From positions 289,171-353,170 of the forward strand of contig NZ_MOBR01000006.1 of NCBI RefSeq assembly GCF_003732705.1: 64,000 nt of DNA, written 5' to 3'. Source of the DNA: Pseudomonas frederiksbergensis. GTDB taxonomy: Bacteria > Pseudomonadota > Gammaproteobacteria > Pseudomonadales > Pseudomonadaceae. The notes beneath the pieces were generated by a model. It was given only the letters and a program-made list of their open reading frames with translations. It was not told the DNA's origin and did no database searches. This document shows positions 1 to 10,236 of the stretch, in pieces (the first letter of the stretch is position 1; each line of letters begins with the position of its first letter). The position numbers and the translations under genes are program-made.

Positions 1-107
1 GAGCCTGACATTCTGCAACTGGAATTCGTCCTGCCGGCCGGATGCTTCGCCACCGTATTGGTGCGCGAACTCGTCGATCTGGTGCCGGTGGGGCAGACGG
101 ACAGCCC

Positions 108-120
<13 letters not shown>
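1..120 (+). CDS. truD: tRNA pseudouridine synthase D, C-terminal end (partial)
   Basis: Reading frame 1 is open from the window edge to a TGA at 118-120 and gives the last 39 residues of a protein. The piece contains LPAG.FAT.LVREL, the usual C-terminal motif of TruD, the enzyme that makes pseudouridine 13 in tRNA-Glu. It overlaps the start of surE by 13 bases, which matches the usual Pseudomonas order truD-surE-pcm-nlpD-rpoS. Only the tail is present, so catalytic residues cannot be checked; the name rests on the tail motif and the neighbours. Confidence 0.85.
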
Positions 121-1534
<1,414 letters not shown>

Positions 1535-1745
1535 GCATTTGTTTTGCCGCGCTGAATTCTCTTCGATTGCCCATGTCTTACAGCGGCGTCGATTCGTTAA
1601 ACGGGATTTATCGGCAGGCAGCAAACGTGTGCGCGGAGCGATTTCGCTTCATTAAAGGTAAAGCCGGTACGGCCCGTTATACTTGCGACATTTCGTGCCG
1701 AAACACGGCAATCCACATTTTCAGCCACCACAAAGGGAGCGGCGG

Positions 1746-2603
1746 GTGAGTCTCACAGTCATTGCGCAGCGTAGGGTTACAACAAGCTTTCAGCGCCTGG
1801 TGACTGGCCTTGTCTTGAGCACGTTGCTGGTCGGTTGCTCGAGCACCAAGTCGAGCACCGTGGGCGTGGTGGACCGCAACAATGCCGTCGCCCAGCGCCC
1901 GGCAGTGACCACGGGTCAATATGTCGTTCGACCTAAAGACACCCTGTTCTCGATCGCTTTTCGATACGGTTGGGACTACAAAGCCCTCGCCGCCCGGAAC
2001 AATATTCCTACGCCGTATACGATCCATCCGGGTCAGACAATTCGCTTCGATGGTCGTACCGGTTCAACGCCGACAGCGGTCGCCAGCACCGCGGATTCAA
2101 CGCCTTCGTCGTCGCTGAAAACCACGGTAATCCGACGCCAGCCGAATGGCGCAACCACCAGTACTACGGTGGTAGCACCGTCCGTCGCCAGCAAGCCGGC
2201 CCTCGCTCCACTGCCTCCGGCAGGCCCGGCCCCGACCGGCTGGGGATGGCCTTCTAATGGCATATTAATTGGAAAATTCTCTTCAAACGGTAGTTTGAAT
2301 AAAGGAATTGATATCGCCGGAGATTTGGGACAGCCTGTTTTAGCTGCGTCTGATGGGACGGTGGTATACGCCGGGAGTGGCTTAAGGGGCTACGGCGAAT
2401 TAGTCATCATCAAACACAGCGATACCTACGTCAGTGCCTACGGACATAACCGCAGGCTTTTGGTTCGGGAGGGGCAGCAGGTCAAAGTCGGACAGACAAT
2501 TGCCGAAATGGGGTCAACGGGTACAGACCGGGTGAAACTGCATTTTGAGATTCGCCGACAAGGTAAGCCTGTAGATCCGCTGCAATTCCTGCCACGTCGT
2601 TGA
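1746..2603 (+). CDS. nlpD: NlpD-type lipoprotein: LysM plus degenerate M23 peptidase domain
   Basis: A 285-residue outer-membrane lipoprotein, known in the family as an activator of the amidase AmiC during cell separation. It has a signal peptide with lipobox LVGC (lipidated Cys about residue 31), a LysM domain (VVRPKDTLFSIAFRYGW...), a Pro/Thr-rich linker and a C-terminal LytM/M23 domain with LHFEIR. The first zinc-binding His of active M23 enzymes is replaced (NKGIDIAG), as in E. coli NlpD, so it should be an activator, not an enzyme. The GTG at 1746 is preceded by a good ribosome site (GGGAGCGGCGG); the upstream ATG at 1683 would add 21 residues before the signal peptide and is unlikely. 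In pseudomonads the rpoS promoter usually lies inside nlpD. Confidence 0.93.
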   Translation: MSLTVIAQRRVTTSFQRLVTGLVLSTLLVGCSSTKSSTVGVVDRNNAVAQRPAVTTGQYVVRPKDTLFSIAFRYGWDYKALAARNNIPTPYTIHPGQTIRFDGRTGSTPTAVASTADSTPSSSLKTTVIRRQPNGATTSTTVVAPSVASKPALAPLPPAGPAPTGWGWPSNGILIGKFSSNGSLNKGIDIAGDLGQPVLAASDGTVVYAGSGLRGYGELVIIKHSDTYVSAYGHNRRLLVREGQQVKVGQTIAEMGSTGTDRVKLHFEIRRQGKPVDPLQFLPRR

Positions 2604-2708
2604 TTTGTTGTCAGCCTGTTCCGTCACGTAGAGGGAACAGGCTCCAGCGTTGCCAAGGATAAAGGCGCCGCTTGAGCTTGAGGTCGAACTCACCAAAGGA
2701 CTATAACA

Positions 2709-3716
2709 ATGGCTCTCAGTAAAGAAGTGCCGGAGTTTGACATCGACGATGAGGTTCTCCTTATGGAGACCGGCATCGCTACGGATTCGATGTCGAATGA
2801 TGAAGGGGCTGCACCACCTTCCGTTCGTGCCAAATCCAAACACTCCGCTTCGTTAAAGCAACACAAGTACATTGACTACACGCGGGCACTCGATGCCACG
2901 CAGCTGTATCTCAATGAAATCGGCTTTTCCCCGCTGCTCTCCCCGGAAGAAGAAGTTCATTTTGCGCGCTTGTCGCAAAGTGGCGATCCGGCCGGACGCA
3001 AACGCATGATTGAAAGTAACCTGCGGCTGGTGGTGAAAATCGCCCGGCGTTATGTCAATCGTGGGTTGTCGCTGCTGGACCTGATCGAAGAGGGCAACCT
3101 CGGGTTGATCCGGGCAGTGGAAAAGTTCGACCCTGAGCGCGGCTTCCGCTTTTCGACCTACGCAACCTGGTGGATTCGTCAGACCATCGAGCGCGCGATC
3201 ATGAATCAGACCCGGACCATCCGGTTGCCGATCCATGTGGTCAAAGAGCTTAACGTGTACCTGAGGGCCGCACGGGAGCTGACGCAAAAGCTCGATCATG
3301 AACCTTCACCCGAAGAAATCGCCAACCTGCTGGAAAAACCGGTAGGCGAGGTCAAGCGCATGCTGGGCCTGAACGAGCGGGTTTCTTCGGTCGACGTCTC
3401 GCTGGGTCCGGATTCGGATAAAACCCTGCTGGACACCCTTACTGACGATCGTCCAACCGATCCATGCGAACTGCTGCAGGACGATGACCTGTCCCAGAGC
3501 ATTGATCAGTGGCTCTCGGAGCTGACCGACAAGCAACGCGAGGTGGTGATACGCCGCTTCGGCCTGCGCGGTCACGAGAGCAGCACGCTTGAAGATGTCG
3601 GCTTGGAAATCGGTCTTACCCGGGAGCGGGTCAGGCAAATCCAGGTGGAAGGGCTTAAGCGCCTTCGAGAAATTCTCGAGAAGAACGGCCTGTCGAGTGA
3701 GTCGCTGTTTCAATAA
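2709..3716 (+). CDS. rpoS: RNA polymerase sigma factor RpoS (sigma-38)
   Basis: The stationary-phase and general stress sigma factor, 335 residues. Region 1.2 ([17 protein letters not shown]), region 2 ([14 protein letters not shown] followed by [16 protein letters not shown]), region 3 and region 4 with the helix-turn-helix ([19 protein letters not shown]) are all present and intact. A ribosome site (AAAGGACT) precedes the ATG. It is followed by a strong terminator and by rsmZ, the usual Pseudomonas order. Its level is normally set by promoters in nlpD, by the Gac/Rsm system and by proteolysis; only the gene order is visible here. Confidence 0.98.
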   Translation: MALSKEVPEFDIDDEVLLMETGIATDSMSNDEGAAPPSVRAKSKHSASLKQHKYIDYTRALDATQLYLNEIGFSPLLSPEEEVHFARLSQSGDPAGRKRMIESNLRLVVKIARRYVNRGLSLLDLIEEGNLGLIRAVEKFDPERGFRFSTYATWWIRQTIERAIMNQTRTIRLPIHVVKELNVYLRAARELTQKLDHEPSPEEIANLLEKPVGEVKRMLGLNERVSSVDVSLGPDSDKTLLDTLTDDRPTDPCELLQDDDLSQSIDQWLSELTDKQREVVIRRFGLRGHESSTLEDVGLEIGLTRERVRQIQVEGLKRLREILEKNGLSSESLFQ

Positions 3717-3732
3717 AGCATTCATCAGATGG

Positions 3733-3769
3733 CAACAAAAAGCCCCGACTGGTTCGGGGCTTTTTGTTG
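3733..3769 (+). terminator. rho-independent terminator of rpoS
   Basis: A GC-rich hairpin (AGCCCCGA, loop CTGG, TTCGGGGCT) is flanked by A-rich and T-rich runs directly after the rpoS stop codon. Confidence 0.93.
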
Positions 3770-3802
3770 CCTGGGAGAAATCTCAGGTTCGTAGTCTCGT
3801 GT

Positions 3803-3820
3803 TGTAAGATTTTGCTTACT
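3803..3820 (+). promoter_or_regulatory. Gac box / GacA-dependent upstream activating sequence of rsmZ
   Basis: The palindrome TGTAAG-N6-CTTACT is a near-perfect match to the known GacA-dependent element TGTAAG-N6-CTTACA. It lies about 190 bases upstream of the rsmZ 5' end, the distance at which this element is found in other fluorescent pseudomonads. A further GTAAG half site follows at 3826-3830. Confidence 0.88.
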
Positions 3821-3956
3821 CTTTCGTAAGTGTTCGTTATTTTTACAGATTGGCAGATGTCTACTTTTGCGTCGTTACTGTTATATCTAGCTGATTTATA
3901 TAGATATTTAGTTTTGTTAAGTGCGTATGACAGACAATTTCGGCGGCGAAGGCCGG

Positions 3957-3984
3957 TTGCTCATGCCGGGGAATTCTCTAGTAT
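3957..3984 (+). promoter_or_regulatory. rsmZ core promoter
   Basis: TTGCTC (3957-3962) and TAGTAT (3979-3984), separated by 16 bases, fit a sigma-70 type promoter whose start would fall at about 3993, the expected 5' end of RsmZ. Confidence 0.6.
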
Positions 3985-3992
3985 CTGGGTTG

Positions 3993-4122
3993 TGTCGACG
4001 GATAGACACGCCCTTCAAGGAAGAGGGGAAAGGACATCGCAGGACGCGGTTCATCAGGACGATGAAAAGGAATACAGGGAATAGGGAAAAAATGTGGGCG
4101 GGTCAAACCGCCCCTTTTTTTT
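3993..4122 (+). ncRNA. rsmZ: RsmZ small regulatory RNA
   Basis: A roughly 130-base small RNA that sequesters the RsmA/RsmE (CsrA-family) translational repressors under control of GacS/GacA. The 5' end TGTCGACGGATAGACAC is the RsmZ signature, and at least six GGA-containing motifs follow (about 4019, 4032, 4041, 4050, 4069 and 4078), the binding sites for RsmA/E. It ends in a strong terminator (GGGCGGGTCAAACCGCCC then T8). The location between rpoS and fdxA is the conserved Pseudomonas position. Long ORFs over this stretch are chance frames. Confidence 0.94.
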
Positions 4123-4136
4123 GCCTGCTGAAAAGC

Positions 4137-4160
4137 AAAAAGGCCCACAAGGGGCCTTTT
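4137..4160 (-). terminator. terminator of fdxA
   Basis: AAAAGGCCC-CTTGT-GGGCCTTTTT read on the minus strand lies just after the fdxA stop codon and ends in T residues. It may also stop readthrough from rsmZ. Confidence 0.8.
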
Positions 4161-4177
4161 CGAGAACGCGGGGCAAA

Positions 4178-4516
4178 TCAGCGTTCGAGGTCTTTCAGCT
4201 TGCTGCCTACAGATTTGTTGAGCACGCGATCCCACTCTTCAGCACCTGGCATCGATTCTTTCTTCTCGGTGATGTTCGGCCAGATTTCGGCCAGATCAAC
4301 GTTCAGCTGAATGAATTCCTGCATGTCTTCCGGGACTTCATCTTCGGAGAAGATGGCCACGGCCGGGCATTCTGGTTCGCACAGTGCGCAGTCGATGCAC
4401 TCATCCGGGTGAATCACCAGGAAGTTAGGGCCTTCGTAAAAGCAGTCCACCGGACAGACTTCTACGCAGTCGGTGTACTTGCACTTGATGCAGTTGTCGG
4501 TGACGACGAAGGTCAT
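4178..4516 (-). CDS. fdxA: Seven-iron ferredoxin FdxA
   Basis: A 112-residue small electron carrier with one [3Fe-4S] and one [4Fe-4S] cluster. Two cysteine clusters are visible: C9/C12/C17/C21/C25 at the N-terminus ([18 protein letters not shown]) and [12 protein letters not shown] further on. The ATG at 4516 gives the family start [14 protein letters not shown] and is preceded by GGAG; longer frames upstream are out-of-family sequence. It is convergent with rsmZ and lies downstream of mutS on the same strand, as in other pseudomonads. Confidence 0.96.
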   Translation of the reverse strand: MTFVVTDNCIKCKYTDCVEVCPVDCFYEGPNFLVIHPDECIDCALCEPECPAVAIFSEDEVPEDMQEFIQLNVDLAEIWPNITEKKESMPGAEEWDRVLNKSVGSKLKDLER

Positions 4517-4657
4517 TTCTAATTTTCTCCTCAGGCGGCGGCAGCGGAGCCCCTTCACGTTGGGGTCGCCAGGTTCGAGAGCGATAGTCTGCAGGCCGGC
4601 TAAACGCCTGCAGCATCCCAAACCGCGCGAGATTCTAACAGCTTGCAGGCAAGTGCG

Positions 4658-7237
4658 TTAGATCCGTGTCTTTAGTGTATAGAGCATTTCGAGCGCACGA
4701 CGCGGACTCATGTCGTCCAGATCCAGTTTGGCCAGTTCATCCAGCACTGGATGCGGCAGGCTGGCGAACATGTCGCTCTGCTGCGGCGCCGCCGGTTTGC
4801 CCTTGGCGGTCTTGGGCACTTCGTGGGGCAGGGCAGTGGCTTCCAGTCGACCCAGGTGCTCGCGGGCGCGCACGATCACTTCGCTCGGCACACCGGCCAG
4901 CTGCGCAACCGCCAGGCCGTAGCTCTGGCTGGCAGGGCCAGGCAGTACGTGGTGCAGGAACACGATGCGTTCGTTGTGCTCGGTCGCATTGAGGTGGACG
5001 TTGGCCACCAGCGGCTGGGCTTCCGGCAACACTGTCAATTCGAAGTAGTGGGTGGCGAACAGCGTATAGGCGCGCAGGTGCGCCAGACGCTCGGCCGCCG
5101 CCCAGGCCAGGGACAGCCCGTCGAAGGTGCTGGTGCCGCGACCGACTTCGTCCATCAGCACCAGGCTGCGCTCAGTGGCATTGTGCAGGATGTTCGCGGT
5201 CTCGCTCATCTCGACCATGAAGGTCGAACGGCCACCGGCCAAGTCATCGCTGGAACCGATCCGGGTAAAGATGCGATCCACCAGGGACAATTCGCAACTA
5301 GCCGCCGGCACGAAACTGCCGATGTGCGCCAACAACACGATCAGCGCCGTCTGACGCATGTAGGTGGATTTACCGCCCATGTTCGGGCCGGTGATCACCA
5401 GCATGCGCGTGTTGTCGTCGAGGCTCAGGTCGTTGGCCACGAACGGCGTGCTCAGCACTTGCTCGACCACCGGGTGACGACCCTGGCTGATGCGCATGCA
5501 CGGCTCGCTGACGAAGCGCGGGCAGTTCAGGTCGAGGTTCAGCGCCCGTTCGGCGAGGTTGCTCAGCACGTCCAGCTCAGCCAGTGCGGCGGCGGTGTCT
5601 TGCAGAGGCGGCAGTTGTGAGATCAGGTCTTCGAGCAGCGCTTCGTAAAGCATCTTCTCGCGAGCCAGGGCGCGGCTCTTGGCCGACAGCGCCTTGTCTT
5701 CGAACGCTTTCAGTTCCGGCGTGATAAAACGCTCGGCGCCCTTGAGCGTTTGGCGACGGATGTAGTCCGCCGGCGCCGATTCTGCTTGTTTGCTCGGCAA
5801 CTCAATGAAGTAACCGTGAATGCGGTTGTAGCCGACTTTCAGGTGCGAGAGACCGGTGCGCGCCTTCTCCCGGGCTTCGAGGTCGATCAGGAACTGCCCG
5901 GCGTTTTCGCTGAGGGATTGCAAGTCGTCCAGCTCGGCGTCGTAACCGGTTTTCAACACGCCACCGTCACGGATGACCGCCGGCGGGTTGTCAATAATGG
6001 CTTTTTCCAGCAACGCCGCGAGTTCCGGGTAGGTGCTGGTGGTCGCGGCCAGTTGGATGATGTGCGGGGCTTCGAGCTCGGTCATAGCCACTTGCAACTC
6101 GGGCAGTGCACCGAGGGCGTCGCGCAGACGGGCCAGGTCACGCGGGCGAGCGTTACGTAAACCGATCCGCGCCAGGATCCGCTCGATGTCGCCGATTTCC
6201 TTAAGCTGGGGTTGCAGCTTTTCAAAACGGTAGCCATCAAGCAGGCAGGTAATGGAGGACTGACGCGCCAGCAGCACGGTCAAGTCCCGCAGCGGACGGT
6301 TCAACCAACGGGTCAACAAGCGGCTGCCCATGGCGGTCTGGCAGCGATCGACCACCGATTGCAAGGTGTTCTCGCGACCGCCGGCCAGGTTGGTGTCCAG
6401 TTCCAGGTTGCGACGGCTCGCGCCATCCAGCACCACAGTGTCGTCCAGGCGCTCATGGCGCAGGCTGCGCAAGTGCGGCAGGGCGGTGCGCTGGGTTTCC
6501 TTGGCGTAGCTGAGCAGGCAACCGGCGGCGCCGATGGCCAGGGTCAGGTTCTCGCAACCGAAGCCTTTAAGGTCTTGGGTCGAGAATTGTTGGCAGAGAC
6601 TCTTCAGCGCCGTATCGCGCTCAAAATCCCACGGCGCCCGACGACGAACCCCACGGCGTTTTTCCGCCGGCAGGTCTTTCGGCCAATCGTCCGGGATCAT
6701 CAGCTCTACCGGATTGACCCGCTCCAGTTCTGCCAGCAGGTTTTCCCAGCCTTTGATTTCCAGCACGGTGAAGTTGCCGCTGGTGATGTCCAGCACCGCC
6801 AGACCGAACAGACGCTCGTCACCCAGCACCGCTGCAATCAGGTTGTCCCGACGCTCATCGAGCAACGCTTCGTCACTGACCGTCCCCGGCGTGATGATCC
6901 GCACCACCTGACGATCCACCGGCCCTTTGCTGGTCGCCGGGTCGCCAACCTGCTCACAGATCACCACCGACTCGCCGAGCTTGACCAGTTTCGCCAGGTA
7001 ACCTTCCGCTGCGTGGTAAGGAATCCCACACATCGGAATCGCCTGGCCCGCCGACTGCCCACGGGCGGTCAGGGTGATGTCCAGCAACTTGGCGGCCTTC
7101 TTTGCATCTTCATAGAAGATCTCGTAGAAGTCGCCCATGCGGTAGAACATCAGCTGGTCGGGGTGCTGGTTTTTCAGGCGCCAGTACTGCTGCATCATCG
7201 GCGTGTGCGAGGACAGATCGGAGATAGCTTTATTCAT
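4658..7237 (-). CDS. mutS: DNA mismatch repair protein MutS
   Basis: An 859-residue mismatch-recognition ATPase that works with MutL. The mismatch-reading Phe-x-Glu motif is at F37-Y38-E39 (GDFYEIF), the Walker A motif GPNMGGKST is near residue 620, and the signature [12 protein letters not shown] and the ATHYFELT segment follow. Length and domain order are complete. Its 5' end faces the tailocin region, the classic mutS-cinA insertion site for R-type tailocins in the P. fluorescens group. Confidence 0.98.
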   Translation of the reverse strand: MNKAISDLSSHTPMMQQYWRLKNQHPDQLMFYRMGDFYEIFYEDAKKAAKLLDITLTARGQSAGQAIPMCGIPYHAAEGYLAKLVKLGESVVICEQVGDPATSKGPVDRQVVRIITPGTVSDEALLDERRDNLIAAVLGDERLFGLAVLDITSGNFTVLEIKGWENLLAELERVNPVELMIPDDWPKDLPAEKRRGVRRRAPWDFERDTALKSLCQQFSTQDLKGFGCENLTLAIGAAGCLLSYAKETQRTALPHLRSLRHERLDDTVVLDGASRRNLELDTNLAGGRENTLQSVVDRCQTAMGSRLLTRWLNRPLRDLTVLLARQSSITCLLDGYRFEKLQPQLKEIGDIERILARIGLRNARPRDLARLRDALGALPELQVAMTELEAPHIIQLAATTSTYPELAALLEKAIIDNPPAVIRDGGVLKTGYDAELDDLQSLSENAGQFLIDLEAREKARTGLSHLKVGYNRIHGYFIELPSKQAESAPADYIRRQTLKGAERFITPELKAFEDKALSAKSRALAREKMLYEALLEDLISQLPPLQDTAAALAELDVLSNLAERALNLDLNCPRFVSEPCMRISQGRHPVVEQVLSTPFVANDLSLDDNTRMLVITGPNMGGKSTYMRQTALIVLLAHIGSFVPAASCELSLVDRIFTRIGSSDDLAGGRSTFMVEMSETANILHNATERSLVLMDEVGRGTSTFDGLSLAWAAAERLAHLRAYTLFATHYFELTVLPEAQPLVANVHLNATEHNERIVFLHHVLPGPASQSYGLAVAQLAGVPSEVIVRAREHLGRLEATALPHEVPKTAKGKPAAPQQSDMFASLPHPVLDELAKLDLDDMSPRRALEMLYTLKTRI

Positions 7238-7524
7238 CGGAAATCAGGAAAACTCGTTGAAAGGTGTAGGGCAAAGGAGGGGCATCGGCCCGGCTTTTCC
7301 GCGATGGGCGCAAGGTTAACATGAGCTGTCTGCCAGACGCAGGCATCTGAACCTTGCGGCACACTTTCGTCTTTTATGCATTGTCTGCGCGAATCAGCGC
7401 AATCAAGCGGCTCGAAACAAATCTCTTTGTTCTACTGCCAATGATGAAAATCGGTCTTATTAAATTGTCGCCGTCAAAGCCAGCGACGCACCTGTCATGT
7501 CCGATGGTGCGTCGCTGTTGCCGA
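7238..7524. other. intergenic; carries a decayed copy of the tailocin promoter-distal sequence
   Basis: No gene is seen here. The segment holds ATGCAT (7376-7381) and the 14-mer AAGCGGCTCGAAAC (7405-7418) followed by AAATCTCTTTGTTC. The same order occurs at 9834-9905 next to the tailocin promoter. It is probably a duplicated and decayed piece of the tailocin control region. Confidence 0.5.
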
Positions 7525-8412
7525 TTAGCTAAACCGAGCGCGGAACTTTGAAAGTGGCAGCAGGGAACTCCCTCCTTCGTCGCTCACGCAATCCGTCACC
7601 TTAAGCAGGCCGGTACCACACACAACCACAGGCAAGCCGTCCTCAACAAAAATCACCTTGCCGGCAGTTCGGTTCTCGATCTGTACATCGTCTTGATCTA
7701 CGGCTGCAAGGATACGCGCCGGGACACCGTCAACGAGGCAGAATGCGCCCTTGTATGGGGCTCCGACCGCATCGATCATTCGTCGAATCCGGCTCGCCGA
7801 TTGACTCCAGTCAATTTGATAATCTGCATCGTCCCGCCACAAGCTATACGTCGCCTGACAATGGTCTTGAACTTCGGCTCTTAGCGGCTCACCGCTGGCC
7901 AGTGTTTTCAGCACAGCCATGCCCGAGACCAGGTAGCAACTTCCAACCGCTGTGATTGCTTCTGCAATCGTTATCGGATAGCTGATCGGCACGGAGGTTT
8001 GGTGGATGATATCGCCTCGGTCGTACTCGCTGGCGCCGAATATCGCAGACACGCCGACCTTGCTCTCACCATTGATCAGTGCATTGACCAGGGGCGCGAA
8101 CCCTCGATACTTAGGCAGCAGAGAGTCATGGAAAACGATCAGCTTTTCTGGTGGGTGATTGATCAACCAGCGCCAGGAAATTGCCATTGCGTATTCAGTG
8201 GTGATTGTCGAGAAGTCTTTCCGAAGGCTGAACTTGACCCCCGCGGAATCGCACACGGATGCGATTTCTCGGGAGTAGTCATTGAGCACCGAACCGTCCT
8301 GGCCTATGACCACTTCGGCAATGATGTTTTTGAATTGAGAGACTGCTTGCTCGACGAACGTCAGCCCTTTTTCCGTCATTACAAACAAGGTCAGTAGATT
8401 CGATGTGTTCAC
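7525..8412 (-). CDS. Formyltransferase-family protein (Fmt/GART fold), accessory
   Basis: A 295-residue protein of the formyl-transferase family, which moves a formyl group from N10-formyl-THF to an amino group on tRNA, sugar nucleotides or other acceptors. The core motif HDSLLPKYRGFAPLVNAL lies near residues 94-111 and EYDRGDII further on keeps the catalytic Asp. The catalytic Asn normally two residues before the His is Val here (IVFHDS). The GTG start has GGAA eight bases upstream. It stands alone with no sugar-biosynthesis neighbours, in DNA of lower GC than its surroundings, so it is probably horizontally acquired cargo. The substrate cannot be told. Confidence 0.72.
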   Translation of the reverse strand: MNTSNLLTLFVMTEKGLTFVEQAVSQFKNIIAEVVIGQDGSVLNDYSREIASVCDSAGVKFSLRKDFSTITTEYAMAISWRWLINHPPEKLIVFHDSLLPKYRGFAPLVNALINGESKVGVSAIFGASEYDRGDIIHQTSVPISYPITIAEAITAVGSCYLVSGMAVLKTLASGEPLRAEVQDHCQATYSLWRDDADYQIDWSQSASRIRRMIDAVGAPYKGAFCLVDGVPARILAAVDQDDVQIENRTAGKVIFVEDGLPVVVCGTGLLKVTDCVSDEGGSSLLPLSKFRARFS

Positions 8413-8429
8413 GTGTTTTATTCCGACTG

Positions 8430-8619
8430 ATGCTATTTAAGGGCTTTGCCCGTTTTTTATGCTCTTCTCCGGCGACCATCAACGCTGCATGGGCATCGGC
8501 TAGCGCTTGAGTAGAGTGGGCAGGGTTTTCAGCGATGAACTGTTTCAACCAGCTCAGAGCTCACTTTCCAGAAAGTCGAACTCCAGCAAGTAAGCGCCAT
8601 CAAGCTTGATACTGTCGAT
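8430..8619 (-). pseudogene. possible decayed gene fragment upstream of the formyltransferase
   Basis: Two minus-strand frames join near 8554. One reads IDSIKLDGAYLLEFDFLESEL and stops; the other continues as SWLKQFIAENPAHSTQALAD and AHAALMVAGEEHKKRAK. Both look protein-like (balanced composition, predicted helix) and would make one product if a single-base frameshift were repaired. No family is recognised. The evidence is only the look of the translation. Confidence 0.3.
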
Positions 8620-8900
8620 TTAGCCGAGGGCAGTTGGGGCCGCTCCATTCGACAGGTCCCGTTTGAATATTGAGAGTGTCGCCGTAGGCTGTGACGGCCT
8701 GGACTGTGTGGGATATGCCCGGTCCAGGTACTTTTCCCACGATTTGAATGTAATCTTCATTGGGATTCTACGTCAGCAGCGGAAGGCAAATCATGCCACA
8801 AAGATCTATTTCCGTCGGCAGAGCTCTGTGATGCAAGAGTATCCAGTGTGGGTATTGCGATAGGTGGCATGGAGCCCCGCGGAACATTTCTGCTATTTAT
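8620..8900. other. intergenic stretch with no supported gene
   Basis: Short open frames exist on both strands but none has a convincing start, ribosome site or protein-like composition. The DNA is less GC-rich than the core. Confidence 0.4.
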
Positions 8901-8909
8901 TTATGATTT

Positions 8910-8923
8910 ATGCATATCTGCAT
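8910..8923 (+). promoter_or_regulatory. putative repressor operator before the PrtR-like gene
   Basis: ATGCA-TATC-TGCAT is a perfect inverted repeat 37 bases before the repressor start codon. Related ATGCAT palindromes overlap the promoter at 9826-9854, which suggests one repressor controls both places (autoregulation). Confidence 0.5.
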
Positions 8924-8959
8924 TTGTTTTCCGCAAAAAGATCAAGCACTATTCGCGTT

Positions 8960-9694
8960 ATGCAAAAACGCAATGTTTCTTCAGTCTTAAGAGCGCTGCT
9001 CGATCAGCACGGGATCTCCCCCACGGAGCTTCACCGTCGCACCGGCGTGCCTCAATCCACACTCTCGCGCATCCTCAGCGGGAAGATCGTCGATCCTTCG
9101 GATAAGCACATCTCGAAGATTGCCGAGTACTTCGCCGTGAGCACCGATCAGTTGCGCGGGCGCGCCGATGTTGCGCCGGCCGCCGGTGCCGGGCGCGAGC
9201 CCATACATTCCGAACTCAAGGACATAAGCTTGTGGGACGACGATACCCCTGTCGATGACGACGAGGTGTCGGTCCCCTTTCTTCGCGAGGTTGAATTGGC
9301 TGCTGGATCAGGAAGATTCGTCATCGAAGAAAGCGAGCGCTCCAGCTTGCGCTTCGGCAAGCGCAGTCTGCGTCACAACGGCGTGCAGTTCGACCAGGCC
9401 AAATGCGTGACAGTGCGCGGCAACAGCATGTTGCCGGTCCTGCGCGACGGCGCCACCGTCGGGGTCAATGCCGGTAAATGCGGGATTGGCGACATCGTCG
9501 ACGGCGACCTGTACGCGATCAACCATAACGGTCAGCTGCGGGTGAAACAGCTTTATCGCCTGCCCACCGGTATCCGCCTGCGCAGCTTCAATCGCGATGA
9601 GCACCCGGATGAGGACTACACCTTCCAGGAAATCCAGGAAGAGCAGATCGTCATCCTCGGTCACGTCTTCTGGTGGGGCATGTACGCCCGCTAA
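8960..9694 (+). CDS. PrtR/cI-like repressor with HTH and S24 (LexA-type) peptidase domain
   Basis: A 244-residue repressor expected to hold the tailocin genes silent and to cleave itself when RecA is activated. An XRE-type helix-turn-helix covers residues 5-60 (SPTELHRRTGVPQSTLSRIL), and the C-terminal half is a LexA/cI-like peptidase S24 domain with VRGNSMLPVLRDGATV (the catalytic Ser follows GN) and the later RVKQLYR segment with the Lys of the Ser-Lys dyad. The ATG at 8960 is preferred over the upstream start at 8864, because the longer version adds a hydrophobic stretch foreign to the family and runs through the operator. It is equivalent in position and type to PrtR of P. aeruginosa pyocins; no prtN activator gene is visible. 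Confidence 0.88.
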   Translation: MQKRNVSSVLRALLDQHGISPTELHRRTGVPQSTLSRILSGKIVDPSDKHISKIAEYFAVSTDQLRGRADVAPAAGAGREPIHSELKDISLWDDDTPVDDDEVSVPFLREVELAAGSGRFVIEESERSSLRFGKRSLRHNGVQFDQAKCVTVRGNSMLPVLRDGATVGVNAGKCGIGDIVDGDLYAINHNGQLRVKQLYRLPTGIRLRSFNRDEHPDEDYTFQEIQEEQIVILGHVFWWGMYAR

Positions 9695-9711
9695 CCTCAC
9701 CGCTATCCGAT

Positions 9712-9739
9712 AAAACCCGCCACCCGGCGGGTTTTTTTT
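9712..9739 (+). terminator. terminator of the PrtR-like repressor gene
   Basis: AAAACCCGCC-ACCC-GGCGGG followed by T8 lies directly after the repressor stop codon. Confidence 0.9.
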
Positions 9740-9800
9740 CGCCTGCGCAAAACCACCAACGCCTTTGTCTGCGGTGCTTTCATGCGTCAGCGCAAAACAA

Positions 9801-9854
9801 ATGCATAAATAAATGCATTTGCGCATTGACTGTATATGCATCCATGCATATTCT
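9801..9854 (+). promoter_or_regulatory. tailocin promoter with overlapping operators
   Basis: TTGACT (9826-9831), a 17-base spacer and TATTCT (9849-9854) make a strong sigma-70 promoter pointing into the tailocin region. The spacer holds an inverted repeat ATATGCAT-CC-ATGCATAT (9834-9851), and a second pair ATGCAT-N6-ATGCAT lies just upstream (9801-9818). The site before the repressor gene (8910) has the same ATGCA core. Binding between -35 and -10 would block transcription, so these are the likely operators of the PrtR-like protein. Confidence 0.7.
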
Positions 9855-10236
9855 TTGTCTCAAGCCGCTCAACAAAGCGGCTCGAAACGAAGCTCTTTAG
9901 TTCCACCACAAAGGCAGCGATGAACCGGCCTCAACGGTTCAGAGGGTTGGCAACTGACCCGGGTGTGCAGCGTAAAGCACCAGAAGCAGTTATCCGGCGG
10001 GCAGGGACCGCGGTCGGAAAAACAATTTGAATGGACTCGTACCGCGCCAGTAGCGCCGAAAAGTCAGCTTCCTTTTTTGCTAACAGGATCAAAGGAAGGC
10101 GAAGGACCGCATTACTGAAAAGCCCGGCCAAAACCGGGCTTTTTGGAATGCCTACCTACCGTCAGGCACTTCAAGCCTCGTCTGGGCACAGCCCGAACAA
10201 ATGGAAGGAACCGGCAGAAATCAAAAGGCATTGCAG
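9855..10236 (+). other. long untranslated leader of the tailocin transcript
   Basis: About 380 bases lie between the promoter and the first supported gene. The leader begins with a small hairpin (AGCCGCT-CAACAA-AGCGGCT, 9863-9882) and contains a complete terminator at 10118-10144. No convincing ORF is seen. It may be an attenuator, or it may encode a short RNA. Confidence 0.45.
10118..10144 (+). terminator. terminator inside the tailocin leader
   Basis: AAAAGCCCGG-CCAAAA-CCGGGCTTTT is a clean rho-independent hairpin lying between the SOS-type promoter and the first gene, so downstream expression needs readthrough, antitermination or another promoter. Confidence 0.85.

Noticed and set aside
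3921..4310. protein-coding frames over the rsmZ region
   Set aside because: They cross a terminator and the RsmZ RNA and do not resemble any protein.
6212..7324. 370-residue frame on the plus strand opposite mutS
   Set aside because: Antisense shadow; mutS is intact on the other strand.
8663..8863. 66-residue plus-strand frame before the repressor
   Set aside because: No ribosome site and no recognisable pattern; kept as non-coding.
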